DNA of 64,000 nucleotides from positions 1-64,000 of the forward strand of contig CAYZIS010000013.1 in the NCBI GenBank assembly GCA_964478545.1, written 5' to 3'. A model generated the notes under the pieces. The model searched no databases. It was not told the DNA's origin and saw nothing but the letters and a program-made list of their open reading frames with translations. The position numbers were made by a program, and so were the translations under genes. How positions within the stretch are numbered: the first letter of the stretch is position 1; every line of letters starts with the position of its first letter. The stretch comes from DQWO01 sp964478545. Its GTDB lineage: Bacteria; Desulfobacterota; Anaeroferrophillalia; Anaeroferrophillales; Anaeroferrophillaceae. Below are positions 52,344 to 61,048 of this stretch, in pieces.

Positions 52344-54053
52344 ATGCCGGCAGTTGTGAGCGCCATTTATAAACCCCAGAAGAGAATTGGTGATATTCTC
52401 CTGGAACGGGAGCTGGTTACCGAGGAGCAGCTCGCTGAGGTTTTCGTTCTGCAGAAAAAACTTGGCCGGCAGATCGGACAGATCCTGGTTGAGCAGGGGA
52501 TGGTCGCCGATAAAGATCTGATGCGGGCCTTGGCCGAACAGTACAACCTGTCCTATGTCTGGCTTCGTCCCGGGATTTATGATCCCGAAGCCCTGGCGCT
52601 GCTGGGCAAGAGAACTGCCCTGCGCCTGGAAATGATGCCGATCATCAAGGTTCGCTCTCACCTGTACGTGGCTACCAATACCCCCCAGGCAATTCCCGAA
52701 CTGGATGAAATTGAGAGCCGAACCGGCCTGAAAGTTAAACCGGTGCTGGCCTGTCGTGCTGATATTATCAAGGCGATAAACGAGTCGTTCTCGGAGTTGA
52801 GCCATATATCTGACTTTGTCGGCGATCTGGAAGATGATTTTGAAGTGCTGGAAAATCAGAACCCTGATGATTTCACCGCTATTGATGAAATGGCCGAAGG
52901 CAGTCCGATTGTCAACCTGGTTAACTCGATTATCCAGCGGGCGGTGAAGGACAAGGCCAGTGATATCCACATCGAACCTTCACGGACCAAGTGCCGGGTG
53001 CGCATGCGGATAGACGGCGTCCTCTACGAGATCATGTCGCCGAAAATCAAGATGCACGCGGCGCTGGTTTCACGGCTGAAGGTGATGGCAAATCTTGACA
53101 TCGCCGAACGGCGGCTGCCCCAGGACGGCAGGATCCAGGTGAATACCCGGGGCCGGGTTGTTGACCTCAGGTTCAGCTCCCTGCCCGGCATCTTCGGGGA
53201 AAAGGTTGTCCTGCGGGTGCTCGACAAGGACCAGTCCATTCTTGAGATTGATAAACTGGGCATGAGCGAGCTGAATGAGCAGGAGTTTCGCCGGCTCCTC
53301 CAGCGCAGCAGCGGTCTTCTCCTGGTGACCGGGCCCACCGGCAGCGGCAAAACCACCACCCTCTACGCGGCTATTAATCACCTCAACAGCCTGGAAAAAA
53401 ATATTGTTACCATCGAAGACCCGGTGGAATATCAACTGGATATTGTCAACCAGAATCAGGTAAAGGAAAGCATTGGTCTCGGATTCGCGATGATGCTCAA
53501 GCATATCCTCAGGCAGGATCCGGATATCATTATGGTGGGTGAAATTCGTGATCGGGAAACTGCCGAAATTGCCGTCCAGGCATCCCTGACCGGACACCTG
53601 GTCCTTTCCACCCTGCATACCAACAGCTGTGTCGGGGCTATCAGCCGGCTGTTGGAAATGGGGGTGGAGCCCTTCCTGCTTTCTTCGGCGTTAAGCGGGG
53701 TCATTGGTCAGCGGCTGGTGCGTACCGTCTGCCCGGCCTGCAAAACCACCTATATCCCCGGCAATGAGATGGTTGAGAAAATGGGGATGGAAGCTGGTGG
53801 AGGTCTTAAATTTGCCCGGGGAAGAGGGTGCCCGGAATGCTATGATTCCGGCTACAAGGGGCGTATTGCCATCCATGAAATCCTGGCTACGGATAGCAAC
53901 CTCCAGCGGCTGATGAACCGTAATCCGACCAATGATGATCTGGAACGCTATGTTACTGAACGGGAGCTGGTCACGATCTTCAAAGATGGTTATCAACGGG
54001 TGCGACAGGGCCTGACGACACCGGAGGAAATCAGCCGGATAGTGAACCTCTGA
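52344..54053 (+). CDS. mshE: MshE/PilB/GspE-type pilus extension ATPase
   Basis: 569 residues. The N-terminal MshEN region (about 10-60) has two tandem motifs, RIGDILLERELVTEEQLAEV and QIGQILVEQGMVADKDLMRAL, of the type that binds c-di-GMP in Vibrio MshE. The second fits the consensus best. The ATPase core has Walker A GPTGSGKTTT (329-339), Asp box ITIEDPVEYQ-like VTIEDPVEYQ, Walker B-region IMVGEIRDRETAEIA and the zinc tetracysteine CPAC...CPEC (463-498). It drives pilus assembly in the cytoplasm. It starts 3 bp after the STAS gene, which ties the signalling genes to the motor. Confidence 0.93.
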   Translation: MPAVVSAIYKPQKRIGDILLERELVTEEQLAEVFVLQKKLGRQIGQILVEQGMVADKDLMRALAEQYNLSYVWLRPGIYDPEALALLGKRTALRLEMMPIIKVRSHLYVATNTPQAIPELDEIESRTGLKVKPVLACRADIIKAINESFSELSHISDFVGDLEDDFEVLENQNPDDFTAIDEMAEGSPIVNLVNSIIQRAVKDKASDIHIEPSRTKCRVRMRIDGVLYEIMSPKIKMHAALVSRLKVMANLDIAERRLPQDGRIQVNTRGRVVDLRFSSLPGIFGEKVVLRVLDKDQSILEIDKLGMSELNEQEFRRLLQRSSGLLLVTGPTGSGKTTTLYAAINHLNSLEKNIVTIEDPVEYQLDIVNQNQVKESIGLGFAMMLKHILRQDPDIIMVGEIRDRETAEIAVQASLTGHLVLSTLHTNSCVGAISRLLEMGVEPFLLSSALSGVIGQRLVRTVCPACKTTYIPGNEMVEKMGMEAGGGLKFARGRGCPECYDSGYKGRIAIHEILATDSNLQRLMNRNPTNDDLERYVTERELVTIFKDGYQRVRQGLTTPEEISRIVNL

Positions 54054-54072
54054 GAGATGGACAGGCGGGCAG

Positions 54073-55191
54073 ATGGCGATTGACCTGGGCAAGAAAGCAG
54101 TTTCGGCCGGAAAGCAGGCAAAGTCTGGAAAGCCTTTATTTTCATTGCCACACCTCCGGGTTTCCAACAAGGCTCGCATCTTTTTTGTTCAGCGTCTGGC
54201 CCTGCTGCTCGAAACCGGAGGAGCTCTCTACCCAAGCCTTGAGTCCTTGCGGTCCCAAACCAGTGATGAATCCCTGGCGGCAGCCATCGGCGAGATGGCC
54301 GAGGATGTCAGGGAAGGCAAGGCGTTTTCCGAGGCGTTGCTTCATCATCCAGAGATATTTTCCCCGACCTATGTGAGCTTGATCGGGGCTGCAGAGCGCG
54401 GCGGCTACCTTCCCAAAATCCTCTACCAGCTGCTGGAGATGGAAGAAAAACAGGAAAAAATGCGTTCCACCATTTTTTCCGCCATCTCCTACCCGGCTTT
54501 TCTGCTGGTTTTTTCCACAGCGGTGGTGATTTTCATCCTGGCGGTGGTTTTCCCCAAGTTTGCCGATATGTTTGCGGCCATCCACGATCAGTTGCCGATA
54601 ACCACCCTGTTCCTCATGGCCGTGAGTGAGGTGATGCGGAAATTCTGGTTTCTCATTATTCCTGGCTTCGTGGTTTTCCTGATGGCTGTTGTTTATTGGT
54701 ATAGGTCGGCCGCCGGGAAAAGGCTGATAGACAGGGCGAAATTGCGTCTGCCGGTGATCCGGGATGTGTTTGTCCAGATTTATCTCGTTCAGTTTTTACG
54801 GATGATGAGCCTGTCGCTGTCGGGGGGGGTGCCCCTGCTTGATATCCTTTCGGTCAGTCGGGGGATGATCGAAAACCAGTTATTTGATACTTTTATTGAC
54901 AGCCTTGCCGCCCGGGTGACCGAAGGCCAGGGCCTGGCCATCGGCTTTGAAACGGAACCATTTATTCCCGCCATCACCAGGCAGATGATCAGGACCGGCG
55001 AGGAAAGCGGCACCCTGGCAATGGTGATGAGCAAAATCGCTGATTTTTATGAACAGGAAATTGAAAAAAAGCTGAAAACCTTTGAAAAAATTATCGAACC
55101 GCTGATGCTGGTGGTTATGGGGGTGGTCGTGGGGGTGATCGTTGCCTCGCTTATCCTGCCGATCTTTAAACTGAGCCGGGCAGTGCGCTGA
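54073..55191 (+). CDS. Pilus inner-membrane platform protein (MshG/PilC/GspF)
   Basis: 372 residues with two repeated GspF domains: FVQRLALLLETGGALYPSLESL (about 32-55) and VQFLRMMSLSLSGGVPLLDILSVS (about 240-262). Transmembrane helices lie at about 138-165, 190-215 and 345-368. It anchors the ATPase to the membrane. Encoded 19 bp downstream of mshE, the constant ATPase-platform order. Confidence 0.94.
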   Translation: MAIDLGKKAVSAGKQAKSGKPLFSLPHLRVSNKARIFFVQRLALLLETGGALYPSLESLRSQTSDESLAAAIGEMAEDVREGKAFSEALLHHPEIFSPTYVSLIGAAERGGYLPKILYQLLEMEEKQEKMRSTIFSAISYPAFLLVFSTAVVIFILAVVFPKFADMFAAIHDQLPITTLFLMAVSEVMRKFWFLIIPGFVVFLMAVVYWYRSAAGKRLIDRAKLRLPVIRDVFVQIYLVQFLRMMSLSLSGGVPLLDILSVSRGMIENQLFDTFIDSLAARVTEGQGLAIGFETEPFIPAITRQMIRTGEESGTLAMVMSKIADFYEQEIEKKLKTFEKIIEPLMLVVMGVVVGVIVASLILPIFKLSRAVR

Positions 55192-55345
55192 ATAGTGGGT
55201 CGGGAAAACATTTTTTTGCCTCAGGAAAATATTTTCTAAAGTCTGATGTTCAGCCTGACGATACTAAAAGTATTGAAAATATTAGAAAAAGAGAAAAACC
55301 AGACAGGGATGTCAGTTTAAACCCAACAACAAGAGGATGGGAGTT

Positions 55346-55873
55346 ATGAAAAATCGTATCGAATGGAATGAGAAAATGGGGAAAAGGGGTTTTACCCTGA
55401 TTGAATTGTTGATCGTGGTGATTATCCTGGCCGTCCTGGCTGCGATTGTCATCCCACAGTTCAGCAGTTCCACCAAGGATGCCCAGGAATCGGCGCTGGA
55501 TACCAACTTGACTGAAATGCGCAATGCGGTGGAATTGTACTATCACCAGCATGGCTCAGTCTATCCGGCTTTCGTTGGTGACGGGACCAATGCGGCGGAA
55601 ACCGAGGCCACCCTCTTGAGCCAGCTTACTCGCTATACTGCTATGGACGGGGCTGTCAGTGATACGAAAGATGCCACCAACAAGTATGGTCCATACCTGA
55701 AAAAACAGGAATTGCCCACCAACCCCATCGATGGCAATACCAACTGGGTCTTCAATGCTACTAATAAGGGCAGCCTTGCTGAGCCTGCCGCCGCAACCGC
55801 AGCTGGCGGCTGGTGGTATGATACTACCTCGGGGAAACTCATCTGTAATATCGTCGGGTATGAAAGCCGCTAA
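55346..55873 (+). CDS. Type IV major-pilin-like prepilin (MshA/GspG-like)
   Basis: 175 residues from the ATG at 55346, with AAGAGG nine bases upstream; an ATG at 55337 is too close to that site. Prepilin cleavage KRG/FTLIELLIVVIILAVLAAIVIPQF with Glu at +5 is canonical. The GspG-like core follows, ending with NPIDGNTNWVFNA...GGWWYDTTSGKLICNIVGYES. It is the best candidate for the major subunit. It is preceded by a 154-bp gap, suggesting its own promoter, as expected for an abundant subunit, although none was recognised. Confidence 0.9.
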   Translation: MKNRIEWNEKMGKRGFTLIELLIVVIILAVLAAIVIPQFSSSTKDAQESALDTNLTEMRNAVELYYHQHGSVYPAFVGDGTNAAETEATLLSQLTRYTAMDGAVSDTKDATNKYGPYLKKQELPTNPIDGNTNWVFNATNKGSLAEPAAATAAGGWWYDTTSGKLICNIVGYESR

Positions 55874-55888
55874 GCGGATAGATGCCTG

Positions 55889-56368
55889 ATGAGACGGGAT
55901 GGATTTACCCTGATTGAGATTATGGTGGTCGTGGGGATCCTCAGTATTGTCGCAATGCTGACGATCCCCACTTTTCATTCTGCCGGGGATGAAAAGAAAG
56001 TTGCCGGGGCCGCCCAGGAGATTGCTGATGCCCTGTGCTATGCCAGGAGCGAGGCCATGAAAATTGGACGGGAGTACCGGGTTGAGCTGGTGACCGCGGC
56101 AGAGCAGGTTGAGGTTTTTGACCATCAGGCCGATACTGTGGTCTATCATCCAACCAGCAAGCAGCTCTATCGCCTTACCTTCGGTAGCGAGGGCATCTTT
56201 GCCGGCGTGGATCTCGAGTCGGTCAATGGCGGAACCGGCAACTTTCCGCTTGTTTTTACTGCCGACGGCAGGACTTCCACTGACTATGTTATTGCACTGG
56301 CCTACGCTGGCTACGAGGTGAAAGTTTTTGTCAACGCGCTTACCGGCCGGGTGACCACAGGCCCATGA
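55889..56368 (+). CDS. GspH/FimT-type pseudopilin
   Basis: 159 residues. Very short leader MRRDG/FTLIEIMVVVGILSIVAML with Glu at +5. The pattern AQEIADALCYARSEAMKIGREYRVEL (about 45-70) is that of GspH/FimT minor pseudopilins (MshC position in MSHA loci). Encoded 15 bp after the major-pilin-like gene. Confidence 0.9.
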   Translation: MRRDGFTLIEIMVVVGILSIVAMLTIPTFHSAGDEKKVAGAAQEIADALCYARSEAMKIGREYRVELVTAAEQVEVFDHQADTVVYHPTSKQLYRLTFGSEGIFAGVDLESVNGGTGNFPLVFTADGRTSTDYVIALAYAGYEVKVFVNALTGRVTTGP

Positions 56369-56389
56369 GGAAATGGCAGGGAATGGATC

Positions 56390-56887
56390 ATGGGGAAACT
56401 TCAGGGCTATAGCCGCCGGGGACTGGCATTGCCAGCCGGGGATCGGGGTTTTTCCTATGTGGAAATACTGGTGGCAATAGTTCTGATCGCTGTCTGCCTT
56501 ATCCCCGCCCTGAAATCCCTGAGCCCGGCATTTTTTGGCATTATGGAACGGGAGAAACTGGGCAGTAATTACTTGGCTGTTCGTTCAAAGTTGGAGGAGG
56601 TTCTGGCAGCTTCCTATAGAGATTTGGAGATCGCCGCCCAGGACGCTGGTGGTCCACTGGTGCCGTCCAGTCTTTCTGAACCTGCCTATATGACTTCGGA
56701 TGGCCGACAGATCGTCCTGCAGGTGTATCTCTCCGGCTATGATGCAGATAATGACGATGGGGACAATGATCATTTTACCGGCACCAATCAGGGCATCCTC
56801 TGGGTCAAGGTGCAGGTGGATGGTTCGCCCGAGAGCCTGGAAACTCTCACCAGCATGTACGAGCAGGAAGGAAGTTTTAAACCATGA
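56390..56887 (+). CDS. PilV/MshD-type minor pseudopilin
   Basis: 165 residues. Longer leader (about 20 residues) ending DRG/FSYVEILVAIVLIAVCLIPALKSL, Glu at +5. The globular part contains an acidic stretch DADNDDGDNDHFTG (about 127-140) reminiscent of the Asp-rich loops in the pilin at 43.9 kb. It overlaps the GGDEF gene by 4 bp. Confidence 0.87.
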   Translation: MGKLQGYSRRGLALPAGDRGFSYVEILVAIVLIAVCLIPALKSLSPAFFGIMEREKLGSNYLAVRSKLEEVLAASYRDLEIAAQDAGGPLVPSSLSEPAYMTSDGRQIVLQVYLSGYDADNDDGDNDHFTGTNQGILWVKVQVDGSPESLETLTSMYEQEGSFKP

Positions 56888-58071
56888 GAGCGATCACTCA
56901 TCTTTTCAGCAACTGGAATATTCTCCAGTATGGCAATCCCGAGATAGATGACTATGCCAAGGGTCTGCTGGTGCTGGAAACCCGCCAGGGACTGTTTTCC
57001 TTGAGTCTGATCCTGGTTTTTCTGCTTGGTAGCGCCGCTATCATAAGCATTGCCCTCCATATGGACAGCTTTTATCTGCTGACCTATACCCCGCTGGCAG
57101 CCCTCTGCCTGCATATTTTACTCTCTTCATATCGGATCGACAGCATCGAAGCCCAGCAGCTCCTGGCCATTGTTCTCCTGGTAGTCTGCAGCACAGCCTT
57201 TGTCCTCCTGGCCCACAAGACTGGCAAGTTCAGCCTGCCGGTGCTGGCTGGCATTGCCCTGCTTTTTACGGTTGTACCTCTTATGCCCTGGGGACTGCGG
57301 GAGGCCAGTGCGGCCTGCTCCCTTATTTATCTGGTGTTTACCTTGTCAACCTTAAGTGTCAGGGGACGTTTCGATTATGAAATTCTTTTGCTGCTGCAGT
57401 TTTTCATGATTAGTGCCGCTCTTATCTCCCTGACGGTTGTTTCCCGGAACAGCAGCGTTCGTCGCAAAGAAATTATCAGCATGTACAATCTCGAAAATGC
57501 CCATGCCAAGATGGCGAAACTTTCTTACCAGGATCCGCTGACCGGTGCCTGGAACCGCCGTTACCTGACGGAAAATTTTCGTTCCCAAGTGGCGAAATAT
57601 CAGCGGGGTGGCAAACATTTTTCTTTCATCCTGGTTGATTTTAATAATTTTAAATTGCTCAATGATACCTATGGCCATGATTACGGGGATATGGTGCTGC
57701 GGCATTTTTGCCAGGCGATAATGGAGAACCTGGCCCCGGATGATGTGCTGGTCCGTATGGGTGGGGATGAATTTGCGCTTATGATTGCCGCCGAACCCCG
57801 AAAGCGCCTTGCCGACGGCATCGGGCTTTTCAAAAAACGTCTGCAGGGGGAAACCGCTACCGGTGTCAATGAAGTGACGGTAACCTGCGGCTTGTTGAGC
57901 GTCTCCCCTGAACCTGATTCGGTTTTTAAGGATATTTACCAGGCGGCGGATAAGGCTATGTATCAAGGCAAAGGGGTCAAAAAGAACCAGATTATTGAAG
58001 TAGACAAGACTACTTCCGGGAGCTACATTATCGTTGATCTTGATGCGGAAATGACAGGAACAGAGAAATGA
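56884..58071 (+). CDS. Membrane GGDEF diguanylate cyclase in the pilus operon
   Basis: 395 residues. Six or so hydrophobic segments (about 37-190) form a membrane sensor of unknown type; a short coiled coil leads to the GGDEF domain (about 210-370), with LSYQDPLTGAWNRRYL and RMGGDEFAL. The GGDEF active site is intact, but the inhibitory-site Arg is replaced (APDD instead of RxxD), so feedback inhibition by c-di-GMP is probably absent. It overlaps both neighbours by 4 bp, so it is fully embedded among structural pilus genes. Confidence 0.92.
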   Translation: MRAITHLFSNWNILQYGNPEIDDYAKGLLVLETRQGLFSLSLILVFLLGSAAIISIALHMDSFYLLTYTPLAALCLHILLSSYRIDSIEAQQLLAIVLLVVCSTAFVLLAHKTGKFSLPVLAGIALLFTVVPLMPWGLREASAACSLIYLVFTLSTLSVRGRFDYEILLLLQFFMISAALISLTVVSRNSSVRRKEIISMYNLENAHAKMAKLSYQDPLTGAWNRRYLTENFRSQVAKYQRGGKHFSFILVDFNNFKLLNDTYGHDYGDMVLRHFCQAIMENLAPDDVLVRMGGDEFALMIAAEPRKRLADGIGLFKKRLQGETATGVNEVTVTCGLLSVSPEPDSVFKDIYQAADKAMYQGKGVKKNQIIEVDKTTSGSYIIVDLDAEMTGTEK

Positions 58072-59204
58072 AATTTTCGGGTAGTATTTTAAATGGGAGT
58101 CTTGCCCGGGGTCGCGGAAATGGTCCGGGTCCCATCGGTTTTGATCTGGCGGCGGAAAAACTGAACTTGCTGCAGGTTGAGCGAGATGATGGCGGAGTGT
58201 TTGTGCGGGCTGCGGCGTCTGTTCCCTATCCTGATACCTGTGAAGAACTGATTGCATCCCCCAAGGCCCTGCGCAAATTTGTTCTCGGCGCACTTAAATT
58301 AAAGCCTTTTAAAGGCAGGAACATTGTTACCTGCATGCCGAAAAACAGTACAAAAATTTTCAACCTTAAATACCATCACCATCCACATGAAGATAATCTT
58401 GGGGCCATTATCGCCGGGGTGAAGGAGAAAATAGTCGGCGAGGTGGAAGATTATGTGATTGATTATCTGCCGACCCGTTATGAGAAAAAAACGGCAGATG
58501 AGCACTCCATCCTGGTGGCGGCGGCCAGGCGGGATGAAATCATCTCCTACCTGGAGCTGCTGCATGGAATAAGCCTTCAGGTCGATGCCATAGATATCGG
58601 GCCTTCGGCCCTGCGGCGCCTGGTCGCTCTGATGAATCCCGGTGAAGACTATCCATATGTATTATTGATCAACTTTGGCAGAAAAAAGACTTATTTGACC
58701 GTGACCACCGGGCTGCGTCTGATGATGGACCGCGAGGTTGATTTTGGCGAGCAGCTGCTGGTAGCCGAGTTGTGCCGGGCCCTGGACATCCCCGAAGAAA
58801 AAGCGCTCCATTTTCTCTACCATTACGGCATTGATTGGGATGTCAACGCCAAGCAGGAGCAAAGGGATGATCAGAAGGCAAAAGAGATAATTTCGACGAT
58901 TACCGAAATCCTGACTCCGGTTTTTATGAAGTTTGTTGTTGAGGTGAACAAGGTCCTTATCTACACGGCTTCTGAGACCAGGGGCGGGGCAATTAAAAAG
59001 ATCTACCTGCTTGGCAGTGTAGCCCGTTATCCCATGGCGGCTTCATTCCTTGCCAAGATGTTTACCATTTCGGTTGAAGTCCTGAATCCATTTTCAGAAT
59101 TTTCATCCCGCAGTGACAGTGCCATTCCTGCCGACCTGGATCCCATTGCCGGGATTGCTTTGGCCACCGGTTTTGCCCTGAGAGGGATGTATGACTATGC
59201 GTGA
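58068..59204 (+). CDS. PilM/MshI-like actin-fold pilus assembly protein
   Basis: 378 residues. Actin-like ATPase fold: GFDLAAEKLNLLQVE near the start (the DxA version of the phosphate loop), AIDIGPSALRRLV near the middle, YVLLINFGRKKTYLTV and, late, KIYLLGSVARYPMAASFL. PilM-type proteins bind the cytoplasmic tail of PilN. The first 23 residues are Gly/Arg-rich and unlike the family. It overlaps the GGDEF gene by 4 bp and the PilN-like gene by 14 bp. Confidence 0.88.
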   Translation: MKFSGSILNGSLARGRGNGPGPIGFDLAAEKLNLLQVERDDGGVFVRAAASVPYPDTCEELIASPKALRKFVLGALKLKPFKGRNIVTCMPKNSTKIFNLKYHHHPHEDNLGAIIAGVKEKIVGEVEDYVIDYLPTRYEKKTADEHSILVAAARRDEIISYLELLHGISLQVDAIDIGPSALRRLVALMNPGEDYPYVLLINFGRKKTYLTVTTGLRLMMDREVDFGEQLLVAELCRALDIPEEKALHFLYHYGIDWDVNAKQEQRDDQKAKEIISTITEILTPVFMKFVVEVNKVLIYTASETRGGAIKKIYLLGSVARYPMAASFLAKMFTISVEVLNPFSEFSSRSDSAIPADLDPIAGIALATGFALRGMYDYA

Positions 59205-59856
59205 AATTGATCTGGTTCCTGATGACTATCGGCAGTCACTGGGCCTCCGGCGAGTGCTGACTCAGTTTATCGCTGTTTTTTTCTGTCTGGTCCTGATTGT
59301 TGCCGGTGGTCGTTTGTGGCTTGGACAATTGATGCGCTCAGAGAAAAGGATGGTTGAGAAACTGGGGGTTAGTGAGAGTGCCCTCCTGAACAAACAGAAA
59401 AGCATAGCCGATCTGCGGGAACAAAAAAGAGGTTTAACCGAACGGCTGGCGGTTCTGGATATGCTGCGTGGCGGCCCCCAGGCCGTCCGCTTATTTGAAG
59501 TTGTGGATCGATCTATCAACCCGTCAATCTGGTTTGACGACTGGAAGTTTGTCCGGGAAGCGAAAAAAACGGAAAAAAAACCGCATGGCCAGCTCCAGGC
59601 AGGATATTTTATCGTTATTCCGGCGGAAAAAAAACAGGGGAGTGGGGGTGAAGTCTGGCGGAAGAACATGCATATGGATATCTCCGGGCAGGCGCTCAAC
59701 CATGCCTCACTGGCTGATTTCGTCCGCAAGCTGCTGGTCCAGCCGGAAATTGATGACGTCAAGGTGATTTCAACCTTAACCCGCCAGTATCAGGGGGCTG
59801 AAGTCATCAATTATGATCTGGTGGTGCTGGTCCATCCCAAAAGGAAGAAATTGTGA
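59191..59856 (+). CDS. PilN/MshJ-like inner-membrane pilus assembly protein
   Basis: 221 residues. MREIDLVPDDYRQS at the N-terminus is the PilN-type tail that docks to PilM; the ATG at 59197 is an alternative start. One transmembrane helix (about 22-45), a coiled coil (about 50-95), then a periplasmic ferredoxin-like domain. It overlaps pilM-like and pilO-like genes. Confidence 0.87.
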   Translation: MTMREIDLVPDDYRQSLGLRRVLTQFIAVFFCLVLIVAGGRLWLGQLMRSEKRMVEKLGVSESALLNKQKSIADLREQKRGLTERLAVLDMLRGGPQAVRLFEVVDRSINPSIWFDDWKFVREAKKTEKKPHGQLQAGYFIVIPAEKKQGSGGEVWRKNMHMDISGQALNHASLADFVRKLLVQPEIDDVKVISTLTRQYQGAEVINYDLVVLVHPKRKKL

Positions 59857-60413
59857 TTGATCATCTGTTGAAACGGGGAATTCCTCCGAGGATCATGTAT
59901 CTTGTTCTGGTTTCTATTGTCCTGCTTACCGGTTTGGCTTCCTATCTCTATCTCTATAAAAAACCCCTGGCCGAGTATGACAGGCTGAAACATAATCATA
60001 TCCTCCTGCAGGGTAAGACGGGAAACAAGTCCCAGGTGCAGGCGGATCTTGATCGGCTTACAAAAGAAATACAGGGCATTCGGCAGGAGCTTCAGGGCGA
60101 TACCCCTGCATTGTCAGTGAATGCCCTGGTTGCCTATGCCATTGAAAAGATTGACGTCATTTCCGACCGGCATCAGGTTCAATTTGTCAGTGTCAAACCC
60201 GGAACCGGCAATCGGGTGTTCCAGTTTGAAGAGATTCCTTTTGTGGTTGAAGTAGCCGGGGATTATTTCAGCCTCTACGGATGGCTGTATGATCTTGAGA
60301 AGGAATTGGGTCCCATGGTGGTAAAAGAGTATGAGCTGAAGCCAGATAACCGGACGAAAAAACTGACGATGAAACTGGAGATAGCTTCCTATCGACCGGT
60401 GGAGATGAAATGA
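59853..60413 (+). CDS. PilO-like inner-membrane pilus assembly protein
   Basis: 186 residues: a transmembrane helix (about 15-38), a coiled coil (about 40-85) and a periplasmic domain with VEVAGDYFSLYGWLYDLEKELGPMVVKEYEL, the PilO/GspM pattern. It overlaps its neighbours by 4 bp on both sides. It would form the alignment complex with the PilN- and PilP-like proteins. Confidence 0.87.
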   Translation: MIDHLLKRGIPPRIMYLVLVSIVLLTGLASYLYLYKKPLAEYDRLKHNHILLQGKTGNKSQVQADLDRLTKEIQGIRQELQGDTPALSVNALVAYAIEKIDVISDRHQVQFVSVKPGTGNRVFQFEEIPFVVEVAGDYFSLYGWLYDLEKELGPMVVKEYELKPDNRTKKLTMKLEIASYRPVEMK

Positions 60414-60778
60414 TGGCAAAACTTATCAGCAGTATCCTGCTGGCGGCCAGCCTTTTTATTGCCATACCGGCTTTTTCCACCGAGGTGGGGATGCCGTTGC
60501 ACCTAAGCCGGGATCCTTTCGCCCACCCGGTGTTGGTACAAGTTTCTGCACCATCACCACCAACGGTGGTGAAGGTTGATGACGCAGATGTCTGGAAGGA
60601 GAAAATCCATCTGCAGGCCATTATGATTACCCGTAAGTGGACGATTGCCAACGTTAATGGGAAGCTGCTCACTCCCGGGGAGAGCGTTGAGGGGTATAAG
60701 CTGGTCAAGGTGATGGAACGAAAGGTTCTGTTCAGGAAGGATGGCAGAGATATCCTGGTGAGGATGGATAATGAGTGA
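60410..60778 (+). CDS. PilP/MshK-like periplasmic pilus assembly protein
   Basis: 122 residues. Signal peptide about 1-20 (ending IPAFS), a proline-containing linker with SRDPFAHP, and a small beta-domain (about 55-120: IHLQAIMITRKWTIANVNGKLLTPGESVEGYKLVKVMERKVLFRKDG) matching the GspC/PilP homology region that contacts the secretin. It follows the PilO-like gene with a 4-bp overlap; the secretin gene begins 270 bp later. Confidence 0.85.
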   Translation: MMAKLISSILLAASLFIAIPAFSTEVGMPLHLSRDPFAHPVLVQVSAPSPPTVVKVDDADVWKEKIHLQAIMITRKWTIANVNGKLLTPGESVEGYKLVKVMERKVLFRKDGRDILVRMDNE

Positions 60779-61048
60779 ATAAAAACAGTGAAAAAATGGT
60801 GCGAGGTTTGGGGGGAAATCATCAATAGACTTTTTGTCTGAATCTGGCAAGCTTGTCATTATCAGGATGAATCCGGCAATCGGGTAAAAAATGCTAAACA
60901 TAGTCCGGTTTATGCCGATGAGATTGTTATGGTATGTGAAAAAGTATCAGAATTACTAAACTTTTCACTCAATTGCTTTTCCGGATGGTTTCATGTGCCG
61001 GCTGAATGGTGTCCGGAATAAAAAGTTGTTTTGTTACTGTGGACTGAG

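Noticed and set aside
60779..61048. c-di-GMP riboswitch upstream of the secretin
   Set aside because: The gap was scanned for conserved GEMM-type core strings; none was seen, despite the attractive context.
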